Shown: positions 1-8,812, numbered from the stretch's first letter. The stretch: DNA of 64,000 nt from Streptomyces sp. HNM0575 (GCF_012726265.1 NZ_JAASAG010000001.1:806001-870000); one strand, 5' to 3'. Made by a program: numbers and translations. The notes: generated from the letters alone by a model not told the origin.

Positions 1-146
1 TGTACTTCTACAAGTCCGCGAAGTGGCTCTCCGGCATCACGCTCACCCGCGAAGTGCAGCCCGGCTACTGGGAGGAGCGGGGCTACTCGGTCGACGGCTG
101 GGTCGGCAGGTCGAACGGGCGGGACGATGCTCCGACAGCCGCCTGA
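1..146 (+). CDS. Sulfite-oxidase-type molybdopterin oxidoreductase, C-terminal end (partial)
   Basis: Only the last 47 codons lie in the window; the gene begins before base 1 and ends at TGA 144-146. The visible protein reads YKSAKW, then GITLTREVQPGYWEERGY, then GYSVDGW and a short hydrophilic tail. The 'K.W..GI.L....PG.WE..GY' pattern is what the C-terminal dimerisation part of SUOX/YedY-like molybdenum oxidoreductases looks like in actinobacteria. Known members bind a Mo-molybdopterin cofactor and oxidise sulfite or reduce oxidised methionine; the cofactor-binding part is not visible, so substrate and export signal cannot be judged. The following cytochrome b gene overlaps it, which fits a membrane electron-transfer partner. 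Confidence 0.72.
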   Translation, partial: YFYKSAKWLSGITLTREVQPGYWEERGYSVDGWVGRSNGRDDAPTAA

Positions 147-999
147 CCGGCAGGTGTCCCAGCGGCAGGTGTCCGAGGGGCAGGTGTCCGAGGGGCAGGT
201 GTCCGAGGGGCAGGTGTCCGAGGGGCAGGTGTCCGAGGGGCGGGCGCCGTCCGCCGACGTGGTGCGCTTCGCGCGGTCCGTGCGCTGGTGCCACCGGGCC
301 ACGGCCGTGCTCATGGGGATGTGCGTGGCCACCGCGCTCTGTCTGTACGTACCGGGCTTCGCCCAACTCGCGGGACGCCGCGCCCTCATGGTGACCCTCC
401 ACGAGTGGTCGGGTCTGCTGCTGCCCGTGCCGGTGCTGCTCGGCCTGGGCTCACGCGCCCTCCGTGCCGATCTGCGCCGCCTCAACCGCTTCGGGCCGCA
501 CGACCGGCGCTGGCTGCGAAGGGCCCGGCGCGCCCGCCGCCCGTACCCGCCGCCCGGAGAGGACTGGGGCCGGGACGCGGGGAAGTTCAACGCCGGGCAG
601 AAGGTCTTCGCCGCCTGGATCGCGGGCGCCGTGCTGGTGATGGCGGGCACCGGGCTGCTGATGTGGTTCACCGGGCTCACGCCGCTGGTGTGGCGTACGA
701 GTGCGACGTTCGTGCACGACTGGCTCGCGCTGACCGTCGGCGTCGTGCTCGCCGCGCACCTCGCCATGGCGGGGGCACAGCCCGAGGCGCGCCGTGCGAT
801 GCGTACGGGGCGGGCGGGCCGCGCCTGGGCGCGCCGCGAACACGCGCTGTGGGAGCCGGAGTCGGAGCGCGAGCGGGCGGAGTCCGTGCGTCCGGAGTCC
901 GTGCGGCCGGGGTCGGACTCGGGCCCGGGCCCGGGGCCTGCGCGGACGGGAGAGGCGGAAGGGCCAGGGGACGGACGAGGGGCGGGCGCGGGCCACTGA
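127..999 (+). CDS. Cytochrome b/b6-type membrane protein, probable heme partner of the upstream molybdoenzyme
   Basis: About 290 residues. After a repetitive N-terminus (QVSEG repeats, residues ~9-38) come four hydrophobic segments with histidines placed as in diheme cytochrome b561 / formate dehydrogenase gamma proteins: WCHRA (~56), TLHEW (~92), VHDW, and AAHLAMAG. A 60-residue Arg-rich cytoplasmic loop separates segments 2 and 3, and a long Glu/Arg/Gly/Pro tail follows segment 4. The ATG at 127 lies inside the end of the preceding gene (20-base overlap), so translational coupling is likely; a later start after the repeat is possible but has no better ribosome site. Inference: it passes electrons between the quinone pool and the molybdoenzyme. 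Confidence 0.7.
   Translation: MLRQPPDRQVSQRQVSEGQVSEGQVSEGQVSEGQVSEGRAPSADVVRFARSVRWCHRATAVLMGMCVATALCLYVPGFAQLAGRRALMVTLHEWSGLLLPVPVLLGLGSRALRADLRRLNRFGPHDRRWLRRARRARRPYPPPGEDWGRDAGKFNAGQKVFAAWIAGAVLVMAGTGLLMWFTGLTPLVWRTSATFVHDWLALTVGVVLAAHLAMAGAQPEARRAMRTGRAGRAWARREHALWEPESERERAESVRPESVRPGSDSGPGPGPARTGEAEGPGDGRGAGAGH
149..238 (+). repeat. 15-bp in-frame tandem repeat, six copies, encoding QVSEG pentapeptides
   Basis: Unit close to ggcaggtgtccgagg. The first two copies (149-178) differ at a few bases and the last four (179-238) are identical. It encodes (R/G)QVS(E/Q) repeats near the N-terminus of the cytochrome b protein, before the first membrane segment. The identical copies point to recent slippage expansion. 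Confidence 0.9.
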
Positions 1000-1060
1000 G
1001 GTCCCGCACCGTCCTCGACGCCGGGATGTCCGGTGGGTGCCCGTGCGGGCAGCTGCGAGC

Positions 1061-2710
1061 ATGACGGCGATGGCAGACAAGACCGCTCCCGTTCCGGACG
1101 CCGACGGCGGCCCGGGCTCCGACGCTACGGCCGCCGACGGCGGCGCGGGCCCCGCCTCCGGTCGCGGCCCGGGTCCCGGCCGCAGCCCGGGCCCGGGTCC
1201 CGGCACCGGCACCGGCACCGGCACCGGCTCCGACGCCACCGGCGGCCACGGCCCCGCCTCCGGCCGCGGCCCTGGCCCGGGCTCCGACACTGCCGCCGCC
1301 TCCGGCGGCCCCGGCGCCCCCGCCCGCCTGTGGATCGTCCTACTCGCCGCGTGCGCCGGTCAGTTCCTCGTCGTGCTCGATGTCTCCGTGGTCAACGTCG
1401 CGCTGCCGTCCATGCGCGCCGGCCTCGGCATGGACGCCGCAGGCCTGCAATGGGTACTCAACGGCTACACCCTGGCCTTCGCGGGCCTGATGCTGCTCGG
1501 CGGACGGGCGGCCGACGTCTATGGCCGGAAGCGGACGTTCCTGGTGGGGCTCGCCCTGTTCACCGCCGCCAGCCTCCTCGGCGGCCTGGCCCAGCAGCCC
1601 TGGCATCTGCTGGCCGCCCGCGCGCTCCAGGGCACCGGAGCCGCCGTGCTCGCCCCGGCGACCCTGACCATCCTCACCACGGCCTTTCCGCCCGGCCGCG
1701 CCCGTACGCGCGCGATCGCCACCTGGAGCGCGGTCGGCGCCGGCGGCGGCGCGGCGGGCGGCCTCGTCGGCGGGGTACTCACCGGCGCCCTCTCGTGGCG
1801 CTGGGTGCTGCTGATCAACGTGCCCGTGGGCGCCCTGGTGCTGCTGGCCGCCGCGGTGTGGGTCGAGGAGCGCCGGGACGCCGCGGCCCCGCGCCGCCTC
1901 GACCTGCCCGGCGCGCTGCTGGTCACGCTGGGACTGGGCGCGCTGGCCTGGGGGATCGTACGTACGCAGGACGCGGGCTGGTCGGCGCCCTCGGTGCTGT
2001 GGCCGCTGGCGGTGGGGGCGGTGCTGCTGGCGCTGTTCACCGCCGTCGAGGCGCGTACGCGTGCCCCGCTGGTGCCGCTGCGGCTCTTCCGCAGCAGAGC
2101 CGTCTCGGCGGCGAACGGGACGATGTTCGTGTGCGGCGGCGCCCTGTTCTGCATGTGGTACTTCCTGTCGCTCTACATGCAGAACGTGCTGCACTACACG
2201 CCGCTTCAGGCCGGTCTCGGCTTCCTGCCGCAGTCGCTGAGCATCGTGATCGGCGCGAAGACCGCGCCCCGTCTGATGGCACGCTGCGGTGCGCGAGCCG
2301 TCGCGGTGACGGGAGTCGTGCTGGCGGGCGCCGGATGTCTGTGGCAGAGCGGCATGCACGCGGGCGGCGGCTTCCTGGACACGGTCACCGGGCCCGGCGT
2401 GCTGATGGCGCTCGGCAGCGGCCTGGCCGGCACGCCGCTGGCGTCGGTGGCGATGTCGGGGGTGGCGCACGCGGACGCCGGGCTGGTCTCCGGACTGTTC
2501 AACACGGCGCGGACGATGGGCGGTTCGCTGGGGCTCGCGGTCTTCTCGACGATCGCCGCCGCCCGCATAGGGGACGCCACCGGACCCGCCACGCTGGCCG
2601 CCGGATACGGGCTCGCCTTCCGCAGCGCCGCCGCCGTACTGCTGCTGTGCGCGGTGCTCACGGCCTTCGTCCTGCCGAGCCCTTCCCGCAGCGAGGGCGC
2701 GGAGGCCTGA
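1061..2710 (+). CDS. MFS drug exporter, DHA2 (EmrB/QacA) family
   Basis: About 549 residues if ATG 1061 is used; ATG 1070 is also possible and neither has a good Shine-Dalgarno. The first ~90 residues are low-complexity Gly/Pro/Ala, including a run of GT pairs, and probably lie in the cytoplasm. The remainder is hydrophobic and consistent with the 14-helix DHA2 topology. It carries motif A of the superfamily (GGRAADVYGRKR), the VVLDVSVVNVALPS segment of helix 1, and the FNTARTMGGSLGLAVF segment typical of the C-terminal half. Family members export drugs or metabolites using the proton gradient. Substrate is not predictable: no resistance or biosynthetic genes adjoin it. Confidence 0.85.
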   Translation: MTAMADKTAPVPDADGGPGSDATAADGGAGPASGRGPGPGRSPGPGPGTGTGTGTGSDATGGHGPASGRGPGPGSDTAAASGGPGAPARLWIVLLAACAGQFLVVLDVSVVNVALPSMRAGLGMDAAGLQWVLNGYTLAFAGLMLLGGRAADVYGRKRTFLVGLALFTAASLLGGLAQQPWHLLAARALQGTGAAVLAPATLTILTTAFPPGRARTRAIATWSAVGAGGGAAGGLVGGVLTGALSWRWVLLINVPVGALVLLAAAVWVEERRDAAAPRRLDLPGALLVTLGLGALAWGIVRTQDAGWSAPSVLWPLAVGAVLLALFTAVEARTRAPLVPLRLFRSRAVSAANGTMFVCGGALFCMWYFLSLYMQNVLHYTPLQAGLGFLPQSLSIVIGAKTAPRLMARCGARAVAVTGVVLAGAGCLWQSGMHAGGGFLDTVTGPGVLMALGSGLAGTPLASVAMSGVAHADAGLVSGLFNTARTMGGSLGLAVFSTIAAARIGDATGPATLAAGYGLAFRSAAAVLLLCAVLTAFVLPSPSRSEGAEA

Positions 2711-2758
2711 GAGGACCGCCTGACTATCCTCTCCGGCGTGGAAAGGAGCTGACCAGCG

Positions 2759-3670
2759 ATGCCGATCGACGTGGAGCGGGCACTGTCCGCCGAGCCCGTC
2801 AGCAGCCGGATCACCTGGGGACACAAGGACGTTCAGCTGTACCACCTCGGGATCGGCGCGGGCGTACCGGCGACCGACCCGCAGGAGCTGCGCTACACCC
2901 TGGAGGACAGGCTGCAAGTGCTGCCGAGCTTCGCGACCGTGGCGGGCGGCGGCCTCGGGGTGCTGGACGGGCTCGCGGCGCCCGGCATCGACGTCGATCT
3001 CGCGGCCGTGCTGCACGGCGCGCAGACCGTCGAGACGCACCGGCCCGTGCCGTCCGGCGGCAGCGCGACGCAGACGTCGTCGGTCGCCGCCGTGTACGAC
3101 AAGGGGAAGGCGGCCGTCATCGTGCTGCGTTCCGAAGTGGCCGACGGGGACGGCCCGTTGTGGACGTCGCAGGCGCAGCTGTTCGTACGGGGCGAGGGCG
3201 GCTTCGGCGGTGAACGCGGCCCTTCGTCACGGACCGGTGCGCCCGAGCGTGCGCCGGACTCCGAGGTCAGCCGCGCCGTACGGGAGGACCAGGCGCTGAT
3301 CTACCGCCTGTCCGGCGACTGGAACCCTTTGCACGCCGACCCCGAGTTCGCGGCGCTCGCCGGCTTCGACCGGCCCATCCTGCACGGGCTCTGCTCGTAC
3401 GGAATCGTGCTGAAGGCCGTCGTCGACACCGTGCTCGGCGGTGACGTGACGCGCGTGCGCAGCTACGGCACGCGCTTCGCCGGTGTGGTCTACCCCGGCG
3501 AGACGCTGCGCGTGCGGATGTGGCGGGAGCCGGCGGACGGGCACGGGGCCGCGGGCGGGCAGGGCGACGCGGGCGGGGCCGGGGAAGCAGGGCGCGTACT
3601 GCTTCAGGTCACCGCGGCGGAACGGGACGACGCCCCGGTGCTGACCGGCGCCGTCGTCGCACACTCCTGA
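2759..3670 (+). CDS. MaoC-like (R)-hydratase / enoyl-CoA hydratase 2 family protein
   Basis: 303 residues, ATG preceded by aaaggag about ten bases upstream. Two hot-dog halves are visible: an N-terminal half with LPSFATVAGG, and a C-terminal half with the hydratase-2 signature YRLSGDWNPLHADPEFA, whose Asp and His are the catalytic pair, followed by PILHGLCSYG. Enzymes of this type hydrate trans-2-enoyl-CoA to (R)-3-hydroxyacyl-CoA in fatty-acid or polyhydroxyalkanoate metabolism. A Gly/Ala-rich insertion sits near the C-terminus. No beta-oxidation genes adjoin, so the exact substrate is unknown. A perfect hairpin follows about 110 bases after the stop. Confidence 0.85.
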   Translation: MPIDVERALSAEPVSSRITWGHKDVQLYHLGIGAGVPATDPQELRYTLEDRLQVLPSFATVAGGGLGVLDGLAAPGIDVDLAAVLHGAQTVETHRPVPSGGSATQTSSVAAVYDKGKAAVIVLRSEVADGDGPLWTSQAQLFVRGEGGFGGERGPSSRTGAPERAPDSEVSRAVREDQALIYRLSGDWNPLHADPEFAALAGFDRPILHGLCSYGIVLKAVVDTVLGGDVTRVRSYGTRFAGVVYPGETLRVRMWREPADGHGAAGGQGDAGGAGEAGRVLLQVTAAERDDAPVLTGAVVAHS

Positions 3671-4092
3671 AGGGCACACTCCTGAGTCGCACTCCTGAGG
3701 GGCCTCAGCGCTGCTGACCGACGGGACGCGGACTCCTCCTCACGGGCCGAAGAGACGCCGGGGAAGGGGCGCCGGGCTGAACGACCCTGCGAACAAAGGC
3801 TGTTCGCAGGGTCGCTATCGCGCTCCGCGGCGCCGTCCGTCGTCTCGCGGGTCAGTCCGAGTCGCCTCGCTTCAGTCCGAGTCGCTCTGCTGGGGACGCC
3901 GGTGGCGGCCGTGGGCGTGCTCAGCGGGCTCCTCCGCACCGGCGGCCCGCCCTCTGTGCCTGCCTGAGGCGTTCGATGCCTGACTGCTCGACGTTTCGGT
4001 CCCGGTCTGGGTCTCGGACATCGCGGGAAAACTCCGTGGATCACGTTGCTGCTTGGTACCCGGTCAGGGTCTCACGCGCGTCCCCGTGCTGC
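3671..4092. other. Gene-free stretch between convergent genes
   Basis: Separates the plus-strand MaoC gene from the minus-strand propeller-like gene. Apart from the hairpin at 3782-3814, it shows short direct repeats after the MaoC stop (cactcctga twice) and two gtccgagtcgcctc-like copies near 3853-3885. No credible reading frame was recognised. Confidence 0.5.
3782..3814. terminator. Perfect 14-bp hairpin, probable bidirectional terminator
   Basis: Left arm cgaccctgcgaaca (3782-3795), loop aaggc, right arm tgttcgcagggtcg (3801-3814), with no mismatch. It lies between the convergent MaoC (+) and propeller-like (-) genes. There is no T-tract on either side, which is common in streptomycete terminators. 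Confidence 0.8.
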
Positions 4093-5832
4093 TCAGGCCG
4101 TCCGCGCGCGAACGACCGCGTCATGGAGGGCCGTTGCCAGCGGGGCGTCCTGGAGCGGCACCGGCTTGCGGCGTACGCATTGCTCGGCGGCGCCCACTAA
4201 GTGCCCCGCGTCCTCGCCGTCTCCGGCGCCCGCCGGTTCCGTGCCGCCGCCCGCATCCATGTGAGCCTCACGCCCGTCACCCCCGGCGCGCCCGTCATGC
4301 CCGGCGCGGGTGTCATGGGCGCCGGGGGCGCCCTGTGCATGGTGCGCGCCCTGGACATGGCGTACGCCGTCGGAATCGTGGGCGGGCGCCGCCGGTGCCG
4401 GCAGCCGCAGCGCTCTCGCCCGGCGGGGCGGGACCTCCGGGGGCAGCGCGCCGGGCGGTACGGGGGAAGGGGAGGCCTCGGGAACGGGTGCGGGCGCCGG
4501 GGGTGCTGTGGGTGCAGCGGGTGCAGCGGGTGCGGCGGGTGCCGCGGACGCCGACTCCCTTGTGCCGGCGTCCTCTTCGGGCGCGGGCGCCCGCTCGGCA
4601 CCGGCCTGCGCACCGTCGGCCGCACCCTCGTCCCGGTGAGCCCGCTGCGGGAACGGCCCCGCCCCGCCGGTGCCCTGGGCGCCGCCGCCCCGAGCCGTCC
4701 CGGCGTCGCCTCCGACGACGGTGCTCACGTCCACGCCCGCGCCCAGGCTCTCGCCCGTACCGGTGCCGGTGACCGTCGCTCCCGGGCCGGTGTCCGGGCT
4801 CCTGCCGCGCATCCGCAGCCGTGCGAGCCCGCACGGCGCGTGCGCGGTGGCGCACGGCAGCCGCAGCTCGCCCTCGCGCGTCCACACCCCCTTGCCCGGC
4901 AGCCAGCCTCCCGGAGCGCGGAACCGCCTCAACTCCCGCTGCATCGGCCGCCATACGCCCAGCCACGCACCACCGGCACGCGCCCCCGTCGTCTGCCCGT
5001 GCAGCGCGACGGCGCAGCTCTCCGGCAGCAGCATCTGCCCCGGCTGAACGGCGAAGGGCGTCAGCAGGGCGTCCTCGGGATGCAGCGACTCGGGGAAGCG
5101 GACCGGCCGGTGGGAGCCCAGCACGCCCCAGCCGAGCCGGGATTCACCGGGCGCGTCCGACCGCACGATCAGCAGGCCGCTGTCCGCGTCGGCCAGCAGC
5201 AGCCGGTCGTCGCTCTCGTCGGTGATCTGGAGCAGCGGGCTGACCTCGCCGCCGCGGCCCAGGTCGACGGCGACCGTCTTCGTACGGCCCGTGCCGCCCG
5301 TGTCCGTACGGTCCACGGCGAGCAGCCGGCCCTCGCGGTCCAGCCAGGCGCCGCCTCCGCAGCGGCCCGGGACCTCGGCGACCAGCTGAGGCCCCCCGTC
5401 ACCGCCGCCCGCGACGAGCCACACGCCGCTGGAGCGCTCCCCGGCGGTCAGCGCGTACGCCCTGCGCCCGCAAGGCGCCGGGGGCAGCAGCGTCAGCCGC
5501 TCGGACTCGACGGCGCCCAGGGCGAGTTCGCCGGTGGACGGCCCCGTCGGATAGAGCAGGGCGAGCTTGTGCACGCCGCTCTCACGCCGGGCGATCAGGA
5601 CCCTTCCGTCGGTGAGCGGCAGCACCTGGCTGCCGGCCTCCTCGGGGCGGGCGCCGGGCAGCGGGACCGCATACGGCTCGGGGCCGTCGAGAGTCCAGCG
5701 CTCGGGGAACCAGCCGCCCTCCGCGGACGCGTTGAGCCGCGCCGCGTAGGCGCCGTCCGCCGCGATCGTGAACGTGGAGTGCCTTGCCGTCCGTCCGGCG
5801 GCCGCGATGCTCTCGGGGGCACAGGCGGTCAT
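4093..5832 (-). CDS. Unrecognised beta-propeller-like protein with a long disordered C-terminal tail
   Basis: About 579 residues from the ATG at 5832, chosen because GGAGGTGATCG lies just upstream; the frame stays open further upstream without a comparable site. Residues ~1-370 show repeated short beta-strand patterns ending in Asp/Gly turns (LPLTDGRVLIARRESG, RLLLADADSGLLIVRSD, WLDREGRLLAVDRTD), resembling propeller blades. The remainder is low complexity: TGTGTG, an (APA) run from ~490, then Gly/His/Asp-rich sequence. No catalytic motif, signal peptide or membrane segment was seen. A streptomycete-specific scaffold or sensor is a guess. A hairpin lies beyond its 3' end, and a large repeat array lies upstream. 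Confidence 0.6.
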   Translation of the reverse strand: MTACAPESIAAAGRTARHSTFTIAADGAYAARLNASAEGGWFPERWTLDGPEPYAVPLPGARPEEAGSQVLPLTDGRVLIARRESGVHKLALLYPTGPSTGELALGAVESERLTLLPPAPCGRRAYALTAGERSSGVWLVAGGGDGGPQLVAEVPGRCGGGAWLDREGRLLAVDRTDTGGTGRTKTVAVDLGRGGEVSPLLQITDESDDRLLLADADSGLLIVRSDAPGESRLGWGVLGSHRPVRFPESLHPEDALLTPFAVQPGQMLLPESCAVALHGQTTGARAGGAWLGVWRPMQRELRRFRAPGGWLPGKGVWTREGELRLPCATAHAPCGLARLRMRGRSPDTGPGATVTGTGTGESLGAGVDVSTVVGGDAGTARGGGAQGTGGAGPFPQRAHRDEGAADGAQAGAERAPAPEEDAGTRESASAAPAAPAAPAAPTAPPAPAPVPEASPSPVPPGALPPEVPPRRARALRLPAPAAPAHDSDGVRHVQGAHHAQGAPGAHDTRAGHDGRAGGDGREAHMDAGGGTEPAGAGDGEDAGHLVGAAEQCVRRKPVPLQDAPLATALHDAVVRARTA

Positions 5833-6092
5833 GGGTCGATCACCTCCAGTGAGGAACCTAGGCGCCGTACTCCCGCCCCAACAACGAGAGTTCGGACCGT
5901 TCACGCGGATGAGTGGCCGAAGTACGAATCGTCTGCGCGAGCCCCCACGACTGTGCTCCGCACCCCTCCGCGCGCCTCCCGGGCACCGCCCGGGAGGCGC
6001 CCTCCACGCCCGCGGTCCCGCGCGCTCCGGCCCGCGCAGGGCCCGGTGCTCCAAGGGGTGCCGTGCGGTGAACGGCCGTTCCGTCCGCAGCC

Positions 6093-6835
6093 TGTGGCCG
6101 GTTGAGGCGGAATGTCGGGCCGGGCCGGGCCGGGTCAGGTCGGCCGGTCAGGGCTGCGCGCCGCGGGCCGCGTGGCCGCGTGGCCATGCGGTCGGGCCCT
6201 TGGGACCGCCGGTCCCCGGCCGGACGCCTGTAGCGGATACGTCTGCGAAGTCGCCCCGAGGCGCCGCGCGCTCTGGCCGTGTACGGCCGCGCCGTCTGCG
6301 GCCTGTGGCCGGTTGAGCCGCAGTGTCGGCCGGGGCGGGCCGGGCCGGACGCGTGCCGCGTGGCTGTGCGGTCGAGTTCTTGGGACCGCTGGTCCCCGGC
6401 TGGACGCCTGTACCGGATACGCCCGCGGCGCCGCGGGCTTCGCGTCGTGTTCGGCCGCTCGGCCCGCAGCCAGTGGCCGGTCGAGGCGCAGCGTCGGACG
6501 GGCCGGGTCAGGTCGACCGGTCAGGGCTGCGCGCCGCAGGCCCGCGTGGCCGCGTGGCTGTGCGGTCGAGCCCTTGGGACCGCCGGTCCCCGGCCGGATG
6601 CCTGTACCGGATACGGCTGCGAAGTCGCCCCGCGGCGCCACGCGCTCTGCGCGTGTACGGCTGCTCGGCCGCGGCCTGCGGCCGGTTGAGGCGGAATTTC
6701 GGGCGGGCCAGGCCGGATGCGCGCTGCGTGCCGCGTGGCTGTGCGGTCGAGCCCTCGGGCTCGCCGGTCTCCGGTCCGGACGTCGGTAGTGGGTACGTCT
6801 GCGGCGCCCCGGCGCCGCCCCGCGGCAGCCGCACC
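6093..6835. repeat. Four diverged tandem copies of a ~170-210 bp repeat in a 1.3-kb non-coding region
   Basis: Two anchors recur in order. One is tgtggccggttgaggcgg-like (starts 6093, 6304, 6472, 6677). The other is cttgggaccgccggtccccgg-like (starts 6199, 6379, 6573, 6754) followed by acgcctgtaccggatacg. Unit spacing is 168-211 bp. The second anchor contains the palindrome gggacc-gcc-ggtccc, intact in copies 1 and 3 with only a loop change in copy 2. All six frames are open because of GC content, but none looks like a real protein. The flanks (5847-6092, 6836-7175) show no gene; 6836-7175 leads to the Nif3-like start. Confidence 0.8.
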
Positions 6836-7175
6836 GCGAACCGGCGCGCGCCCGCGGTCCCTCCAACCACCGCGGTGGTCCCCGCCGTTCGGGCCCCGGC
6901 GGCACCGCCGGCCCCGCACCGTCCGTCGGCCGCGTGCCCCCTCTGTCCCCCCCGGCGGAGCGGTGGCCCGTAAAGGCGGGCGGCGGGTCTCGCTTCGTGC
7001 CGGGCACGGGCGTCCCGCGCGGCTACCGGCGGGCGGCGCCCGCGGAGCCGGACCGCGTGGCCGGACCCGCGTGCCGCCGTCACCGGACGGGCCGGTGTCG
7101 GCCGCTTGTCCCCCGCGTCCCCCGGTGGGGCGGTGACCGGTCGGTGCGGGTGAGGCGGAAGGTAGCCTTTCACGC

Positions 7176-8072
7176 GTGCCAGCACTCTCCGAAGTCATCG
7201 CCGCGCTCGACGCCCTCTGGCCGCGCGAGCGGGCCGAGCAGTGGGACGCCGTCGGCACCGTCTGCGGGGACGTCGGCAATCCCGGGGCCCGGGTCGACCG
7301 GGTCCTCTTCGCCGTCGATCCCGTGCAGGAGATCGCCGACGAGGCCGTCGCGCTCGGCACCCAACTCCTCGTCACACACCATCCGTTGTATCTGCGCGGC
7401 ACGACGACCGTCGCCGCCGACACCTTCAAGGGCCGGGTCGTGCACACGCTCATCCGGCACGGCGTGGCGCTGCACGTCGCCCACACCAACGCCGACACCG
7501 CCGACCCCGGGGTCTCCGACGCCCTCGCCGGCGCGCTCGACCTGCGCGTGCTGCGCCCCCTCGTGCCGGACGCCTCCGACCCCGCGGGACGCCGCGGGCT
7601 CGGCCGCGTCTGCGAACCGCCCCGCCCCATGCGGCTGTCGGAGCTGACGGAGTGGGCCGCCGCGCGGCTGCCCGTCACGGCGCAGGGCGTGCGCGCAGCC
7701 GGTGATCCGGACCGTACGATCCGCACGATCGCCGTCTGCGGCGGCTCCGGGGACGGGCTCTTCGACGAGGTGCGCGCCGCCGGCGCCGACGCCTATCTCA
7801 CGGCCGACCTGCGCCACCACCCCGCCTCCGAGGCCCGCGAGCACTCGCCGCTCGCGCTGCTGGACGCCGCGCACTTCGCCACCGAGTGGCCGTGGTGCGA
7901 GCAGGCCGCCGCCCAGCTCGACGAGGTCTCCGACCGGCACGGCTGGGGCCTGCGCACGCACGTCTCGCGTACGGTCACCGACCCCTGGACAGCACACGCG
8001 GCGTCGTCGGACGCCGCGACCCCGCCCGACCGCAGCGCCTACGCCGACATCACCACAGGAGCCCCCAACTGA
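7176..8072 (+). CDS. Nif3-like dinuclear metal centre protein
   Basis: 298 residues from GTG 7176. The Nif3/YbgI family pattern is clear: EQWDAVG near residue 21, LFAVDP, LLVTHHPLYLRG (metal-binding histidines ~68-69), LHVAHTNADTADPGV, then the C-terminal AVCGGSGDGLF and DAAHFATEW segment with a further conserved His and Glu. Family members form toroidal hexamers with a di-metal site. Their reaction is debated; GTP cyclohydrolase-like and phosphatase roles have been proposed. Its stop overlaps the start of the next gene, giving a three-gene operon with the zinc-ribbon protein and RNase HI-phosphatase, an arrangement familiar in actinobacteria. Confidence 0.9.
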   Translation: MPALSEVIAALDALWPRERAEQWDAVGTVCGDVGNPGARVDRVLFAVDPVQEIADEAVALGTQLLVTHHPLYLRGTTTVAADTFKGRVVHTLIRHGVALHVAHTNADTADPGVSDALAGALDLRVLRPLVPDASDPAGRRGLGRVCEPPRPMRLSELTEWAAARLPVTAQGVRAAGDPDRTIRTIAVCGGSGDGLFDEVRAAGADAYLTADLRHHPASEAREHSPLALLDAAHFATEWPWCEQAAAQLDEVSDRHGWGLRTHVSRTVTDPWTAHAASSDAATPPDRSAYADITTGAPN

Positions 8073-8812
8073 ACGCCGCGCCCGCCGATCAGATCCGACT
8101 GCTGGACGTCCAGGCCCTGGACACGCGACTGACGCAGCTCGCACACAAGCGCAAGAACCTGCCCGAGCACGAGGAGATCCAGTCCCTGGAGGCGGACCTC
8201 GCCCAGCTGCGGGACCTGCTCGTCGCGTCCCGTACGGAGGAGAGCGACACCGAACGGGAGCAGACCAAGGCCGAGTCGGACGTCGACCAGGTGCGCCAGC
8301 GCGCCGCCCGCGACCAGAAGCGGCTCGACTCGGGCCAGGTCACCAACCCGAAGGACCTGGAGAACCTCCAGAGCGAGATCGCCTCGCTCGCCAGGCGTCA
8401 GGGAGACCTCGAGGACGTGGTCCTGGAGGTCATGGAGCGCCACGAGGCCGCCGCCGAGCGGGCGTCGGAGCTCGCGCAGCGCGTCGAGGCCGTGCAGGCG
8501 AAGTCCGAGGACGCCGTCGCACGGCGCGACGCGGCGCTGGCGGAGCTCGACGCCGAGGCGGGCACGGTGCGCGAGGAGCGCGAGTCCGCGGCGGGGTCGG
8601 TGCCCGCGGACCTGCTGAAGCTGTACGAGAAGATCCGCGAGCAGCAGGGCGGCGTCGGCGCGGCCCGGCTGTATCAACGGCGCTGCGAGGGCTGTCAGTT
8701 GGAGCTGAACATCACCGAGCTCAACGATGTGCGCGGAGCGCCCGAGGATGCCGTGCTGCGCTGCGAGAACTGCCGCCGGGTCCTGGTCCGTACGCCCGAG
8801 TCCGGGCTGTGA
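8069..8812 (+). CDS. Coiled-coil protein with C-terminal C4-type zinc ribbon
   Basis: About 247 residues. No ATG or GTG fits the start; CTG 8069 is preceded by aggag (8057-8061, 7-base spacing) and overlaps the preceding TGA, so a CTG start is the best reading. Residues ~10-190 are a long Glu/Lys/Arg-rich heptad-like coiled coil. The C-terminus carries CEGCQLEL...LRCENCRRVL, two CxxC pairs forming a zinc ribbon. It is the conserved partner encoded between Nif3-like and RNase HI proteins in actinobacteria. A role in nucleic acid or protein binding is inferred, not shown. Confidence 0.88.
   Translation: MNAAPADQIRLLDVQALDTRLTQLAHKRKNLPEHEEIQSLEADLAQLRDLLVASRTEESDTEREQTKAESDVDQVRQRAARDQKRLDSGQVTNPKDLENLQSEIASLARRQGDLEDVVLEVMERHEAAAERASELAQRVEAVQAKSEDAVARRDAALAELDAEAGTVREERESAAGSVPADLLKLYEKIREQQGGVGAARLYQRRCEGCQLELNITELNDVRGAPEDAVLRCENCRRVLVRTPESGL

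Noticed and set aside
6112..7136. Open frames through the ~190-bp repeat array
   Set aside because: All six frames are open, Arg/Gly/Ala-rich, without ribosome sites or family motifs.
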